From: Entomohabitans teleogrylli | Lineage (GTDB): Bacteria > Pseudomonadota > Gammaproteobacteria > Enterobacterales > Enterobacteriaceae | Assembly (NCBI RefSeq): GCF_001484765.1 | Contig: NZ_LLXO01000012.1 | Location: 186,001-250,000, forward strand | Reading direction: 5' to 3' | Length of the DNA: 64,000 nucleotides | Shown here: in pieces, positions 18,020-27,749 of the stretch | Numbering within the stretch: the stretch's first letter is position 1 | Layout: each line of letters starts with the position of its first letter | Translations under genes and position numbers: made by a program | The notes under the pieces: generated by a model | The model's database searches: none | Told to the model about the DNA's origin: nothing | The model's input: only the letters and a program-made list of their open reading frames with translations

Positions 18020-18362
18020 GCTTTCCTCCTGTTGCGCATGAAGCGGTTGGCCTGATGGTCTGTGCCGCCGGCGCTGGTATCAGACGGCAGGAACCTCGCC
18101 AGTGATGAGATTGTTCTCATCGCTTCCTCATTATTTTTATTGCTGGCCGGCCACCTGGCGCAGCCATTACCAGTATAGCCTGCTAAGCCGTTGATGCCCG
18201 AGGTATTGTCCGGTTCCGTGATGTTATCGGATTTATCGACAGCGTCGCGGTTATTGTTTCCGTTTCCCGGGGATTTGTCATCTTTCCTTATCCAGCATTT
18301 TACCCTGTCAGGATGGGCTGTTATGCTGCCCGCTACTTTTGTACACCATAAAAGGTAAATCC
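18020..18362. promoter_or_regulatory. Divergent ytfB/fklB intergenic region
   Basis: 343 bases. On the fklB side TTTACC (18299-18304) and TATGCT (18322-18327), 17 bases apart, form a good sigma-70 promoter 36 bases before the fklB ATG. On the ytfB side an AGGAGG-type site precedes the start. Nothing else is recognised. Confidence 0.55.
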
Positions 18363-18983
18363 ATGACAACTCCTTCTTTTGACAGCGTTGAAGCACAGGC
18401 AAGTTACGGGATCGGTCTGCAGGTCGGTCAGCAACTGCGGGAATCCGGTCTGCAGGGGCTGCTGCCGGAAGCGCTGGTCGCCGGTCTGCGCGATGCGCTG
18501 GAAGGCAATGCGCCGTCAGTTCCGGTAGATGTGGTGCACCGCGCGCTGCGTGAAGTACACGAGCGTGCGGACGCGGTACGCCATGAGCGCCAGCAGGAGC
18601 AGGCGGCGGAAGGCCAGAAATACCTCGACGAAAACGCAAAGCGCGAAGGAGTGAACAGCACCGAATCCGGCCTGCAGTTCCGGGTAATTACCCAGGGTGA
18701 AGGCGAGATTCCGGCCCGTAAAGATCGCGTGCGGGTGCATTATACCGGGAAGCTTATCGACGGTACGGTATTCGACAGCTCCGTGGCGCGCGGCGAACCG
18801 GCTGAATTTCCGGTCAGCGGCGTGATTCCGGGCTGGATTGAAGCGCTGACGCTGATGCCGGTGGGCTCGAAGTGGGAACTGACCATCCCGCATAATCTGG
18901 CGTATGGCGAGCGTGGCGCCGGGGCGTCGATTCCGCCGTTCAGCACCCTGGTGTTTGAAGTCGAACTGCTGGATATTCTTTGA
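18363..18983 (+). CDS. fklB: FKBP-type 22 kDa peptidyl-prolyl cis-trans isomerase
   Basis: 206 residues from ATG 18363 ([18 protein letters not shown]), the same length as E. coli FklB; an upstream in-frame ATG at 18339 overlaps the promoter and is rejected. The N-terminal half is the helical dimerisation domain and the C-terminal half (about 110-206) the FKBP domain, with [27 protein letters not shown] and FEVELLDIL. It speeds proline isomerisation during folding, probably in the cytoplasm since there is no signal peptide. It is monocistronic, with a strong terminator after it. Confidence 0.95.
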   Translation: MTTPSFDSVEAQASYGIGLQVGQQLRESGLQGLLPEALVAGLRDALEGNAPSVPVDVVHRALREVHERADAVRHERQQEQAAEGQKYLDENAKREGVNSTESGLQFRVITQGEGEIPARKDRVRVHYTGKLIDGTVFDSSVARGEPAEFPVSGVIPGWIEALTLMPVGSKWELTIPHNLAYGERGAGASIPPFSTLVFEVELLDIL

Positions 18984-18995
18984 TGAAGTCTGAAA

Positions 18996-19018
18996 AACCC
19001 GCTACGGCGGGTTTTTTT
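18996..19018 (+). terminator. Rho-independent terminator after fklB
   Basis: AACCCGC (18996-19002), loop TACG, GCGGGTT (19007-19013), followed by a run of T to 19018. Confidence 0.88.
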
Positions 19019-19280
19019 ATAACCAAACTGTGCTGAAGCGCGATTTTATCTTGCATATGCCTCCGTTCCAGGTATTTTTGTGAGTGGAATCGCGTTATTG
19101 AATTTATTTCATACAAAATCAAAACATAAAATTAACATATTATCTTAGCGCGCTAATTTCGCGGAAACTGGACAGTACACCCTGGCGTGGACTGTCCTTG
19201 CACTCTGCGTCACACGCCGTAACCAAAGGCCATCAGAGCCTGAATAAAACACAACACATATACAGACAGGAAAGTTAAAC

Positions 19281-20699
19281 ATGGTAGATCAGGTCAAAGT
19301 CGCCGCAGAGGCGGCGGAGCCAGCGCCCACAGAGCGCACGCTACGGCGTAATCTCACAAACCGGCATATCCAGCTCATCGCAATTGGCGGCGCTATCGGG
19401 ACCGGTCTGTTTATGGGCTCCGGTAAAACTATCAGTCTCGCCGGTCCTTCGATCATTTTTGTTTATATGATTATCGGCTTCATGCTGTTCTTCGTGATGC
19501 GGGCGATGGGCGAATTGCTGCTGTCGAATCTGGAGTACAAATCGTTCAGCGATTTCGCCGCCGATCTGCTCGGGCCGTGGGCGGGGTATTTCACCGGCTG
19601 GACTTACTGGTTCTGCTGGGTGGTGACCGGTATGGCCGACGTGGTGGCCATTACCGCTTATGCCCAGTTCTGGTTCCCGGGGCTGTCGGACTGGGTCGCT
19701 TCGCTGGCGGTGGTCCTGCTGTTGCTGGGGCTGAATCTGGCCACGGTCAAGATGTTCGGCGAGATGGAGTTCTGGTTCGCGATGATCAAGATTGTCGCCA
19801 TTGTGGCGCTGATCGTGGTCGGTCTGGTGATGGTGCTGACGCACTTTACCTCCCCGAACGGCGTGGAAGCATCGTTTGCCCACCTGTGGAATGACGGCGG
19901 CTGGTTCCCGAAAGGGATTAGCGGGTTTTTTGCCGGCTTCCAGATAGCGGTCTTCGCCTTTGTGGGGATTGAGCTGGTGGGAACCACCGCGGCGGAAACC
20001 AAAGACCCGGAAAAATCCCTGCCGCGCGCCATTAATTCAATTCCTGTCCGGATCATCATGTTCTACGTGTTCGCGCTGATTATTATCATGTCGGTCACGC
20101 CGTGGAGCTCGGTAGTGCCGGAAAAGAGCCCGTTCGTTGAGCTGTTTGTGCTGGTGGGGCTGCCGGCGGCGGCCAGTATTATCAACTTTGTGGTACTGAC
20201 TTCGGCGGCGTCTTCAGCGAATAGCGGCGTCTTCTCTACCAGCCGGATGCTGTTCGGCCTGGCGCAGGACGGCGTGGCGCCGAAACTGTTCGCTAAGCTG
20301 TCTAAGCGCGCGGTACCGGCCAAAGGGCTGACCTTCTCCTGCATGTGTCTGCTGGGCGGCGTGGTGATGCTGTATGTGAATCCTGACGTGATCGCCGCGT
20401 TTACTATGATCACCACCGTATCGGCGATTCTGTTTATGTTCGTCTGGACGATTATTCTGTGTTCTTATCTGGTGTATCGTAAAAACCGTCCGACGCTGCA
20501 TCTGCAGTCGATTTATAAAATGCCGCTGGGTCGTTTGATGTGCTGGGTTTGCATGGCGTTTTTTGCCTTTGTACTGGCGCTGTTGACGCTGGAAGAGGAT
20601 ACCCGCCAGGCGCTGATCGTTACGCCGCTGTGGTTTATTCTGCTGGGGGTGTGCTGGATTTTTGTCGGCAAGAGACGTCCGGCGATGCTGGATAAATAA
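19281..20699 (+). CDS. cycA: D-serine/D-alanine/glycine:proton symporter
   Basis: 472 residues with 12 transmembrane helices of the amino acid-polyamine-organocation (AAT) family. RHIQLIAIGGAIGTGLFMGSG is the family signature after the cytoplasmic N-terminus (split here at the conserved GGAIGTGLF). Length and order match E. coli CycA, which takes up glycine, D-alanine, D-serine and D-cycloserine across the inner membrane. The 260-base leader upstream includes a 7-bp hairpin (19170-19176 with 19191-19197); in E. coli the cycA mRNA is repressed by the sRNA GcvB, and whether the pairing site is kept was not determined. Confidence 0.95.
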   Translation: MVDQVKVAAEAAEPAPTERTLRRNLTNRHIQLIAIGGAIGTGLFMGSGKTISLAGPSIIFVYMIIGFMLFFVMRAMGELLLSNLEYKSFSDFAADLLGPWAGYFTGWTYWFCWVVTGMADVVAITAYAQFWFPGLSDWVASLAVVLLLLGLNLATVKMFGEMEFWFAMIKIVAIVALIVVGLVMVLTHFTSPNGVEASFAHLWNDGGWFPKGISGFFAGFQIAVFAFVGIELVGTTAAETKDPEKSLPRAINSIPVRIIMFYVFALIIIMSVTPWSSVVPEKSPFVELFVLVGLPAAASIINFVVLTSAASSANSGVFSTSRMLFGLAQDGVAPKLFAKLSKRAVPAKGLTFSCMCLLGGVVMLYVNPDVIAAFTMITTVSAILFMFVWTIILCSYLVYRKNRPTLHLQSIYKMPLGRLMCWVCMAFFAFVLALLTLEEDTRQALIVTPLWFILLGVCWIFVGKRRPAMLDK

Positions 20700-20714
20700 C
20701 CCGGCTGAGACAGG

Positions 20715-20750
20715 AAAAAGGGGAGGCGTCTGCTGGCGTCTCCCCTTTTT
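20715..20750. terminator. Bidirectional terminator between cycA and ytfE
   Basis: AAAAAGGGGAGGCG (20715-20728) pairs with CGTCTCCCCTTTTT (20737-20750) with one G-T pair. The A-run and T-run on opposite sides let it serve both convergent genes. Confidence 0.85.
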
Positions 20751-20766
20751 AATGATGGTCGCTGGC

Positions 20767-21432
20767 TCAGCGTTCCCCGGCCAGGGCGCGTGGGAACAGC
20801 ACATTATTCTCAAGGCTGATGTGGTTCATCAGGTCGTCGGTCATCTCGTTGATGCCGTTATACAGCGCCTTCCAGGTCGTGCAGGCTTCCGGCGGCGGCG
20901 TGATGTTGTTCGTAATGTGTTTGATCACCTCCAGCAACTCTCCTGCTTCGTCGTGCTCGCTCTCCATCACGTTAATCGGGCCGCCGGCCTGAGCGCCCAT
21001 CCCCTGTTTAATCATCGGGAACAGGATTTGCTCTTCTTTCATCATATGGCTGCTCAATTCCTGATACAGCAGGGTGAGGTATTTCTCCAGGCCGCGCGGC
21101 ACGCTGGGCTTGTCGGCGTGTACCCGCTCCACTTTGTGCGCCTGCAAAATAAGCTCCGGCAATTGCTCACGGTGCCGGTCATGGTAGCGCGCGATGATAT
21201 GATCGATGATCGCCGCCAGCGGCGCCTGGCGCCAGTCATGCTCCGGCGGCTGTTCGGCCAGCGTCGCCAGCTCGGCTTCAATGGCGGCGATATCCAGATT
21301 CTGACGCGTGGCCGCACGCAGCAGAGTTTGCCGACCGCCGCAGCAGAAATCGAGATTGTATTTGCGAAACAGTGCCGAGGCGCGGGGAATGGAGAGCGCC
21401 AGTTCACCTACAGGTTGATCGCGAAAGGCCAT
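20767..21432 (-). CDS. ytfE: Iron-sulfur cluster repair di-iron protein YtfE (RIC)
   Basis: 221 residues. The N-terminal ScdA-like domain has the Cys-Cys pair ([14 protein letters not shown]), and the C-terminal hemerythrin-like domain carries the iron-binding His/Glu residues in [26 protein letters not shown] and [14 protein letters not shown]. YtfE repairs iron-sulfur centres damaged by nitric oxide or peroxide. A perfect palindrome in front of the gene matches the NsrR operator, so nitric oxide-induced derepression is expected. Length equals E. coli YtfE to one residue. Confidence 0.95.
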   Translation of the reverse strand: MAFRDQPVGELALSIPRASALFRKYNLDFCCGGRQTLLRAATRQNLDIAAIEAELATLAEQPPEHDWRQAPLAAIIDHIIARYHDRHREQLPELILQAHKVERVHADKPSVPRGLEKYLTLLYQELSSHMMKEEQILFPMIKQGMGAQAGGPINVMESEHDEAGELLEVIKHITNNITPPPEACTTWKALYNGINEMTDDLMNHISLENNVLFPRALAGER

Positions 21433-21451
21433 AGCAGATTCCTCATTAACA

Positions 21452-21482
21452 ATATAAGATGCATTTTAAATGCATCTTATAT
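21452..21482. promoter_or_regulatory. NsrR-type operator upstream of ytfE
   Basis: ATATAAGATGCATTT (21452-21466) and its complement (21468-21482) are symmetric around T21467. The core AAGATGCATTT matches the known NsrR half-site AAGATGCYTTT. It starts 20 bases before the ytfE start codon, where a repressor would block transcription. Confidence 0.8.
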
Positions 21483-21509
21483 GAAAAACCATAACCCTTT
21501 GTGGTCAGA

Positions 21510-22481
21510 TTATGAATCTGCGCTACGGCATACTGCGGAAATCTGTTTCTGCGGCTTTGCGCGTACGGCAATGATGACGCCGACGATCAGGCAGCCAATG
21601 CCGCAAAGGGTCAGCGGCGGTGGCCAGCTCTGGCGCAGCAGAAAGGCGTACAGCAGCCCGGCCAGCGTTTCGAAGACAATCAGCGGGCCGACCAGCACTG
21701 TAGGCAGGCGCTGGCTGGCGATATTCCAGCACAGGCTGCCCAGCCATGAGCACAAGACAGCGATAGCCAGCATCAGGGTGATAAACACGACCGGTCGCGG
21801 GCCGAAAGGAAGAGCGAAAGCGGGTTGGTCAGCCGCCAGCCAGCAGCATACCGCGCCATAGCCGATGAGGGAAAAAGGCAGCGTCGCCAGCCCCTGGGCG
21901 GTGGCCCACATCATCGGCGGTTTATCGGGGTTTTCCCGCAGCCATTGGGCGTTGCGCAGGGCATACCACGCCCAACAGGCGACGGCAAGCAGCGCCAGTA
22001 CGATGCCGCTGCCGTAGCGCCCCCAGCTAAAATCCGCCAGGCCGTGCTGCAGTTCAGCATAGTTCACCATTGCCAGTCCCAGAGCCAGAATGGCCAGCGC
22101 AGGCGCCAGACGTCGCCACGGCAGTTTCCCGTCCCGCTGGCTATAGAGCAGGTTGGCGCATACCGGAATCACGACTGGCAGAGTCCCGATGATCATAGTG
22201 GAAACCGGCGCGCCGGTCCGCTGGATGGCGCTGGCCAGGCAGAGGTAATAGACGATATTGCCGATGCAGGAGAGTTTCAGCGCCGTCCGCCAGTCCCGGC
22301 GGCTTAACTGCCGCAGTCGCCTCCGCCCCAGCCAGCCAAGGGGCAGGGCAATCAGGCCCAGCGCCAGATAGCGGCCAAACGACTGCAACGCCGCCGGATA
22401 TTCCGGCACGATTAGCGGTCCGACGAAAATTAATCCCCACATCAGCCCTGCCAGCAGAGCGTACAGTACACCCGTGAACAT
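21510..22481 (-). CDS. ytfF: DMT-superfamily inner membrane transporter YtfF
   Basis: 323 residues with about ten transmembrane helices, starting MFTGVLYALLAGLMWGLIF. The two-half EamA pattern is present (WNIASQRLPTVLVGPLIVFE in the second half, quoted as the conserved helix 8-9 boundary). Length and position next to ytfE match E. coli YtfF, a transporter without a firmly known substrate. It shares direction with the AraC-type gene upstream, 120 bases away. Confidence 0.9.
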   Translation of the reverse strand: MFTGVLYALLAGLMWGLIFVGPLIVPEYPAALQSFGRYLALGLIALPLGWLGRRRLRQLSRRDWRTALKLSCIGNIVYYLCLASAIQRTGAPVSTMIIGTLPVVIPVCANLLYSQRDGKLPWRRLAPALAILALGLAMVNYAELQHGLADFSWGRYGSGIVLALLAVACWAWYALRNAQWLRENPDKPPMMWATAQGLATLPFSLIGYGAVCCWLAADQPAFALPFGPRPVVFITLMLAIAVLCSWLGSLCWNIASQRLPTVLVGPLIVFETLAGLLYAFLLRQSWPPPLTLCGIGCLIVGVIIAVRAKPQKQISAVCRSADS

Positions 22482-22601
22482 ACCACCTCGATTCGGTTTG
22501 GATCGGCATCGCCAGTCTGGAGAGGAAAAAGCGCCGCGTATTGTATCAGCTTGCGCTTTACCGGCTGCCTGGTGCAGGTTCGCACCGGCGGTAAATCGCA
22601 G

Positions 22602-23426
22602 TCAGCGGGCGACCTGCTTCTGGTAGCGCACTGGCGTGATGCCATAGCGCCGGGTAAAGGCCCGGGTCAGGTGCGACTGATCGGTCAGACCTGTCGCCGC
22701 GGCGACTTCTGCCGCCGCCATGCCGTGGCTGAGAAACTGTTTAGCGCGCCACAGGCGGATGGCCATCAGCATTTGATGAGGGGTCACGTGGTAGTGGTGT
22801 TTAAACTGGCGCTGAAAATGCCAGGGGCTGAGCGATGCCACATCGGCCAGCGCCTGTAAAGAAATGGGCTGCATATAGTTATCGTGCAGATACTCCCGCA
22901 CCCGGTCAAAGCGGTGCGGCGCTTCAGATGGCAGCGTTTTTCCCTGACGGGCGCAGGGGCGGATGGTCTCTACCAGGTTGAGCAACATGCTCTGCTGCGC
23001 CAGCAAATCCGGGGTATGCCAGAGTCCGTTGATCAGGTTCAGCAACTGGCGGGCGCGGCGCGGATCGTGGCGCACCACGTCGCTGAACCACCAGTTTGCT
23101 TCGCCGGTTAGCTGTTGCAGCATTTCCGGCTCCAGATAGATCATCCGGTAGCGCCAGCCGTCGGCGGTTTCCGCCTCGCCGGTATGCAGTTCATCGGGAT
23201 TCATCATCACCAGCGAATTGGCGGCGGCGACGTGACAGGCGCCGCGATAGCGAAAACGTTCGGCGCCGTACTCGATAGCGCCGATGCCGAACGCCTCGTG
23301 GGTATGGGGTTCAAAGGCATAGCGGGAAATATGGGCGTGATACAGCTCCACGCCCGGCAGTTGCGGCAGATGCCGAAAACGGGCGCTATCGCGCTCATCG
23401 ATAAACTGCTCCGGAACCCCTTGCAC
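22602..23426 (-). CDS. AraC-family transcriptional regulator
   Basis: 274 residues. The N-terminal cupin-like sensor domain (about 1-150; FEPHTHEAFGIGAIEYG) is followed by the double helix-turn-helix of AraC (about 175-270; ISLQALADVASLSPWHFQRQF and PHQMLMAIRLWRAKQFLSHG, then GLTDQSHLTRAFTRRYGITPVRY). The start is a GTG at 23426 with GGAG nine bases upstream. E. coli K-12 has no gene here between ytfF and qorB. Because it precedes ytfF in the same direction, ytfF is a plausible target. A 12-bp inverted repeat lies 16 bases upstream of the start. Confidence 0.88.
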   Translation of the reverse strand: MQGVPEQFIDERDSARFRHLPQLPGVELYHAHISRYAFEPHTHEAFGIGAIEYGAERFRYRGACHVAAANSLVMMNPDELHTGEAETADGWRYRMIYLEPEMLQQLTGEANWWFSDVVRHDPRRARQLLNLINGLWHTPDLLAQQSMLLNLVETIRPCARQGKTLPSEAPHRFDRVREYLHDNYMQPISLQALADVASLSPWHFQRQFKHHYHVTPHQMLMAIRLWRAKQFLSHGMAAAEVAAATGLTDQSHLTRAFTRRYGITPVRYQKQVAR

Positions 23427-23441
23427 CCGTGTTTCTCCACG

Positions 23442-23474
23442 TCAGGACATCCCCTTATTATAGGGATGTCCTGA
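23442..23474. promoter_or_regulatory. 12-bp inverted repeat between qorB and the AraC-type gene
   Basis: TCAGGACATCCC (23442-23453) and its complement (23463-23474) with a nine-base AT-rich loop. There is no T-run on either side, so it is either an operator in front of the AraC gene or a non-classical terminator of qorB. Confidence 0.5.
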
Positions 23475-23500
23475 TACGGCGCTATCGATAATCGCCGCCA

Positions 23501-24355
23501 TCAGCCATGCAGGCTGGCGCGCAGGCTCTCCGCCATCGGCGTGGTGGGGCGCCCGATCAGCGCGCTGAGCTGGCGGCTCTCGTCAAACAGACCGCCCCGG
23601 GCGGCGCCGGCATCGGAATTCGCCAGCATCGCCGCCAGCCCTTCCGGCAACCCGGCGCCGAGCAGGGCGGAGCGGAAATCCGCTTCTGACAGATTCTGAT
23701 AAGTCACCGTCTTACCACTCTGACGGCTGACTTCGTCAGCCAGTTCGCTCAGCGTCCAGCCCTCATCGCCGGCCAGCTCATAAACTTTTCCGGCCTGGTG
23801 TTCCAGCTTCAGCACTTTGGCGGCCGCGGCGGCATAGTCGGCGCGCGACGCGGAAGCGATGCGCCCTGTGCCGGCGCTGCCGATAAAGACTCCGTGCTGC
23901 AGCGCCGCCGGAACGCTGGCGAGATAGTTTTCGGTATACCAGCCATTGCGCAGCAGCACCCGGTCAATGCCCGATTCTGCCAGCAGTTTTTCCGTCGCGA
24001 TATGTTCCGTCGCCAGCCCCAGCGGGGAACTGTCGGCGCGCAGCAGGCTGGTATAAGCAATCAGTTTAACCCCCGCCTGCTGCGCCGCGCTTATCACGTT
24101 GCGATGCTGCTCAGTGCGCTTGCCGACTTCGCTGGAGGAGATCAGCAGCAGTTTCTCCACCCCCTGCAGAGCCTCGGTCAGCGCGCCAGGATCGTTGTAG
24201 TCCGCCTGGCGGGCCTGAACACCACGGGCACTCAGGTCGGCGATCTTTTGCGGCTGGCGAACGATGGCGACAATTTCAGCTGGTGCGGTATCGCGCAGCA
24301 GGTTGTCAATGACCAGCCGACCCAACTGGCCGGAAGCACCGGTAATAGCAATCAT
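23501..24355 (-). CDS. qorB: NAD(P)H:quinone oxidoreductase 2
   Basis: 284 residues from ATG 24355; an in-frame start 15 codons upstream would cover the operator region and is rejected. The N-terminus MIAITGASGQLGRLVIDNLL is the atypical-SDR (NmrA-like) NADPH-binding motif GxxGxxG. In E. coli QorB (YtfG) reduces quinones with NADPH in the cytoplasm. It is divergent from qorR, whose HxlR-type product probably controls it through the shared 96-base region. Confidence 0.93.
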   Translation of the reverse strand: MIAITGASGQLGRLVIDNLLRDTAPAEIVAIVRQPQKIADLSARGVQARQADYNDPGALTEALQGVEKLLLISSSEVGKRTEQHRNVISAAQQAGVKLIAYTSLLRADSSPLGLATEHIATEKLLAESGIDRVLLRNGWYTENYLASVPAALQHGVFIGSAGTGRIASASRADYAAAAAKVLKLEHQAGKVYELAGDEGWTLSELADEVSRQSGKTVTYQNLSEADFRSALLGAGLPEGLAAMLANSDAGAARGGLFDESRQLSALIGRPTTPMAESLRASLHG

Positions 24356-24402
24356 GTGAACTCTCCCGTATTGGTATCTGTTGCCGCACTCTAACAACAA
24401 TG

Positions 24403-24435
24403 CTAACTTTTAGTAAGTACGTACAAAAAGGTTAG
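24403..24435. promoter_or_regulatory. Candidate QorR operator in the qorB/qorR intergenic region
   Basis: CTAACTTTT (24403-24411) and AAAAAGGTTAG (ending 24435) form an imperfect inverted repeat around GTACGTAC. HxlR-type redox regulators commonly bind such AT-rich repeats between divergent oxidoreductase and regulator genes. Confidence 0.5.
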
Positions 24436-24451
24436 TATGGAAATTGCTATC

Positions 24452-24853
24452 ATGAGCGAAAATGTCATACCGCTGAGCGAACAACTGCGCAGCGGCAATT
24501 TATTTGCCGGGAAATGTCCGTCCCGGGATGTGTTGAAACATGTCACCAGCCGCTGGGGCGTGCTAATTCTGGTGGCGCTGCGCGATGGTACCCACCGTTT
24601 CAGCGATCTGCGCCGGCGCATTGACGGCGTCAGCGAAAAAATGCTGGCCCAGACGCTACAGTGGCTGGAGGCCGATGGTTTTGTTAACCGGGTGGCTTAT
24701 CCGGTGGTACCGCCCCATGTGGAGTATAGCCTCAGCGAGCTGGGCTATCAGGTCAGCGATAAAGTCGCGGATCTGGCTGACTGGATTGAGAGCAATTTGC
24801 CGCAAGTGCTGGCCTCCCGCCGCCAGACGGGGCAGGAGGCTGAGACGCGTTAG
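24452..24853 (+). CDS. qorR: HxlR-family (DUF24) redox-sensing regulator
   Basis: 133 residues from ATG 24452 ([20 protein letters not shown]); a start at 24437 is also possible. The winged helix-turn-helix is typical of HxlR proteins: [19 protein letters not shown] then [20 protein letters not shown]. The single conserved Cys of the family (here in GKCPSRD) is the residue that senses quinones and reactive electrophiles in relatives. It is divergent from qorB and very close in sequence to E. coli YtfH/QorR. Its stop overlaps the cpdB stop by four bases, end to end. Confidence 0.93.
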   Translation: MSENVIPLSEQLRSGNLFAGKCPSRDVLKHVTSRWGVLILVALRDGTHRFSDLRRRIDGVSEKMLAQTLQWLEADGFVNRVAYPVVPPHVEYSLSELGYQVSDKVADLADWIESNLPQVLASRRQTGQEAETR

Positions 24854-26790
24854 CGCGGCGTGGTCAGGTCGATACGGTAAATGCCGAACCCGATATCGTC
24901 GTTGCCGACGAACTGCATCGGGTACTGGCCCTGCTCTTTAATGAAGGCCGCCGCCTTGTCGCCTGGCGATGTTTCAAAACGAATATCCAGCTTTGTGGCG
25001 CTGTTAATCGGCGCCAGCCGCCAGTTGTTATCCGCCGCCGGGTGGATTTCTCCCTGGGCTTTAATCCAGTTGGCGAGCACGCTGCGGTTTTCATCCGGCG
25101 CATCAAAAGCGATATGACCATCGCCGGTGCCGGCGAATTTCCCGCCGTACGCGCGATAGTTATTGGTGGCGACCAGGAAAGTGGCGTCAGGGTCGACAGG
25201 TTTACCGTTGAAGGTCAGGTTCTTGATACGTTCCGCCTGCGGATTTAGCGACTGGCATTCGCCGTCGTAACGGGCCGGCTGGGCGACATCAATCTGGTAA
25301 TTGACCCCGTCAATCACGTCGAAATTATAGGTACGAAAGCCCTCCCAGTTGAGCAACGACTGCGGCTGACTGCTGGTCGGGTCAATTTGGTTGAACTGCC
25401 CGGCGGAACACTCCAGCCACTCTTTGACCTCTTTACCGCTCACTTTCACCACCGACAGCGTATTCGCATACTGGTAAAGATCGGCGGCGTTGCGGAAGGT
25501 TAACTGGCCTTTTTCCACCTCGACAAAGCCGGCGGGATCGTTTTTCCTGCCGCCGACTTTAAACGGCGCGGCGGCGGATAACACCGGTAAGTCCGCCAGA
25601 TCCGGATCGCCCTGTATGTATTTCTTCACATAATCGCGCTGGGCGTTATTTACCACCTGTACCGTCGGGTCGTCCTGAATCAACGCCAGATAGCTGTACA
25701 TCACGTCACTGCTGCTGCCGATTGGTTGAGCGACAAACTGGCGTGTTCCTTCGTGATCGTGCCTGAGGATTTCGCGCAGCTTATCGTCCTGCGCCGCCAG
25801 CGATTTTTTGGCGATCGGATCATAAATCGGCCGCGCTTCGGCCCGGGCGTCGGTCACTTTCCAGCTACCCTGGTCGTTGTTGAGCACCAGATCGACCACC
25901 CCCAGATGATCTCCCCACATGCCAGGCATCACCGATGGAACGCCGTTGATAGTGCCTTTTTCCAGATTCACGCCTTTAATGCCGGCAAAGTTTTTACCCG
26001 GGAAAACGCCGTGGGCGTGGCCAAACAGAATGGCGTCCACGCCGGGTACTTCGCTGAGGTACCAGACGGAGTTTTCCGCCATCGCTTTATACGGATCGCT
26101 GGAAAAGCCGGAATGGGCGATAAGTACCACCAGATCGGCCCCTTTAGCGCGCATTTCCGGCACATAGTGGTGGGCGGTTGCGGTGATGTCATTGACGGTC
26201 ACTTTACCGTCGAGATGCGATTTATCCCAGTTGACTATCTGCGGCGGGACAAAGCCGATATAGCCGACGCGCAGGGTCTGAGGTTTCCCGTCGCGATCGG
26301 TAACCGGCGTTGCCTTGATGATATAGGGTGTAAACAGCGGTTTTTGGGTTGCGGCGTCGATCACATTGGCGTTCACATACGGGAATCTGGCGCCGGCCAG
26401 CGCCTGTTGCAGGTAATCAAGACCGTAGTTGAATTCGTGATTTCCGAGGCTGCCTACCGCGTAGTCAAGGGTGTTCATCGCCTTGTAAACGGGATGCGTC
26501 TCACCGTTTTTTAATTTACCGGCGGCAATATAGTCAGCAAGGGGGCTACCCTGGATCAGATCGCCGTTATCGACCAGTACGCTGTTAGTGACCTGTTGAC
26601 GCGCCGCGTCAATCAGGGTGGCGGTACGGACCAGCCCGAATCGCTCTGTCGGCGTATCTTTGTAGTAGTCGAAATCCATCATGTTACTGTGTAGATCGGT
26701 CGTTTCCAGAATGCGGAAATCAACGGTTGCGGCGTTGACAGAGGCGGATACCAGTGCGGCAAGCAGTGTTACGCTAAACTTATTGATCAT
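24850..26790 (-). CDS. cpdB: 2',3'-cyclic-nucleotide 2'-phosphodiesterase/3'-nucleotidase, periplasmic
   Basis: 646 residues, one fewer than in E. coli. A signal peptide ([21 protein letters not shown]) is followed by a metallophosphatase domain with metal-binding motifs [36 protein letters not shown] and [10 protein letters not shown], then a 5'-nucleotidase C-terminal substrate domain. It hydrolyses 2',3'-cyclic nucleotides and 3'-nucleotides in the periplasm so that the nucleosides can be taken up. Divergent from cysQ with 218 bases between them. Confidence 0.96.
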   Translation of the reverse strand: MINKFSVTLLAALVSASVNAATVDFRILETTDLHSNMMDFDYYKDTPTERFGLVRTATLIDAARQQVTNSVLVDNGDLIQGSPLADYIAAGKLKNGETHPVYKAMNTLDYAVGSLGNHEFNYGLDYLQQALAGARFPYVNANVIDAATQKPLFTPYIIKATPVTDRDGKPQTLRVGYIGFVPPQIVNWDKSHLDGKVTVNDITATAHHYVPEMRAKGADLVVLIAHSGFSSDPYKAMAENSVWYLSEVPGVDAILFGHAHGVFPGKNFAGIKGVNLEKGTINGVPSVMPGMWGDHLGVVDLVLNNDQGSWKVTDARAEARPIYDPIAKKSLAAQDDKLREILRHDHEGTRQFVAQPIGSSSDVMYSYLALIQDDPTVQVVNNAQRDYVKKYIQGDPDLADLPVLSAAAPFKVGGRKNDPAGFVEVEKGQLTFRNAADLYQYANTLSVVKVSGKEVKEWLECSAGQFNQIDPTSSQPQSLLNWEGFRTYNFDVIDGVNYQIDVAQPARYDGECQSLNPQAERIKNLTFNGKPVDPDATFLVATNNYRAYGGKFAGTGDGHIAFDAPDENRSVLANWIKAQGEIHPAADNNWRLAPINSATKLDIRFETSPGDKAAAFIKEQGQYPMQFVGNDDIGFGIYRIDLTTPR

Positions 26791-27008
26791 AACTCATCCC
26801 TGGTTGAGAACCTGATAGCAAAAAACAGATGTATTTGCGTTGCAGTTACATACAGAATTGTGAATGTTGCCAGATTATGTATTCAGGAAACCGGAATCGG
26901 TTCACAGATAGCGGAAACCGTATTGCTGAGGTATAAAAACCCTATTGGGAAAACAATAGCTTAACCATATCCGCTGTGCGGTTTCTGCAAAATGATGTGA
27001 GGTGGACG

Positions 27009-27749
27009 ATGTTAGAAAAAATTTGCCAGTTGGCGCGTGAGGCGGGGGACGCCATCATGCGCGTTTATGACGGAACGCAGCCGCTACAGGCCAGTCATAA
27101 GAGCGACAGCTCGCCAGTGACGGCGGCGGATATTGCTGCCCATGCGATCATTATTCAGGGGCTGGCGGCTATTACCCCTGACATTCCGGTTCTGTCGGAA
27201 GAAGATCCCCAGGACTGGGAGGTTCGCCAGCGCTGGCAGCAATACTGGCTGGTGGATCCGCTGGACGGCACCAAAGAGTTTTTAAAACGTAACGGCGAGT
27301 TTACCGTCAACATTGCGCTGATTGACGCAGGCAAAGCGGTGCTGGGGGTGGTTTATGCGCCAGTACTGAAGGTGATGTACAGCGCCGCGCAGGGCAAGGC
27401 CTGGAAAGAAGAGTGCGGAGTGCGTAAACAAATTCAGGTGCGCGATGGCCGGCCGCCGCGGGTGGTTATCAGCCGCTCCCACGTCGACGATGAGCTGAAA
27501 GAGTATCTGCAGCAACTGGGGGAACACCAGACCACCAGCATTGGCTCTTCCCTGAAGTTCTGCCTGGTGGCGGAAGGGGAAGCGCAACTGTATCCGCGTT
27601 TTGGGCCGACCAATATCTGGGATACCGCCGCCGGTCATGCGGTGGCGGTGGCGGCCGGGGCCCACGTCCACGACTGGCGGGGGCGGACGCTGGACTACAC
27701 GCCGCGGGAGTCCTTCCTCAACCCCGGCTTTCGGGTCACTATTTACTGA
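27009..27749 (+). CDS. cysQ: 3'(2'),5'-bisphosphate nucleotidase
   Basis: 246 residues from ATG 27009 ([20 protein letters not shown]), the E. coli length; a longer frame to 26976 lacks a ribosome site. Inositol-monophosphatase-fold motifs are present: [23 protein letters not shown] and [16 protein letters not shown], which bind magnesium and phosphate. CysQ removes 3'-phosphate from PAP formed in sulfate assimilation. Its last 11 bases overlap the convergent ytfJ end. Confidence 0.96.
   Translation: MLEKICQLAREAGDAIMRVYDGTQPLQASHKSDSSPVTAADIAAHAIIIQGLAAITPDIPVLSEEDPQDWEVRQRWQQYWLVDPLDGTKEFLKRNGEFTVNIALIDAGKAVLGVVYAPVLKVMYSAAQGKAWKEECGVRKQIQVRDGRPPRVVISRSHVDDELKEYLQQLGEHQTTSIGSSLKFCLVAEGEAQLYPRFGPTNIWDTAAGHAVAVAAGAHVHDWRGRTLDYTPRESFLNPGFRVTIY

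Noticed and set aside
22566-22600. Hairpin GGTGC/GCACC between the AraC-type gene and ytfF
   Set aside because: Only five base pairs and no T-run; not enough to call a terminator or riboswitch.
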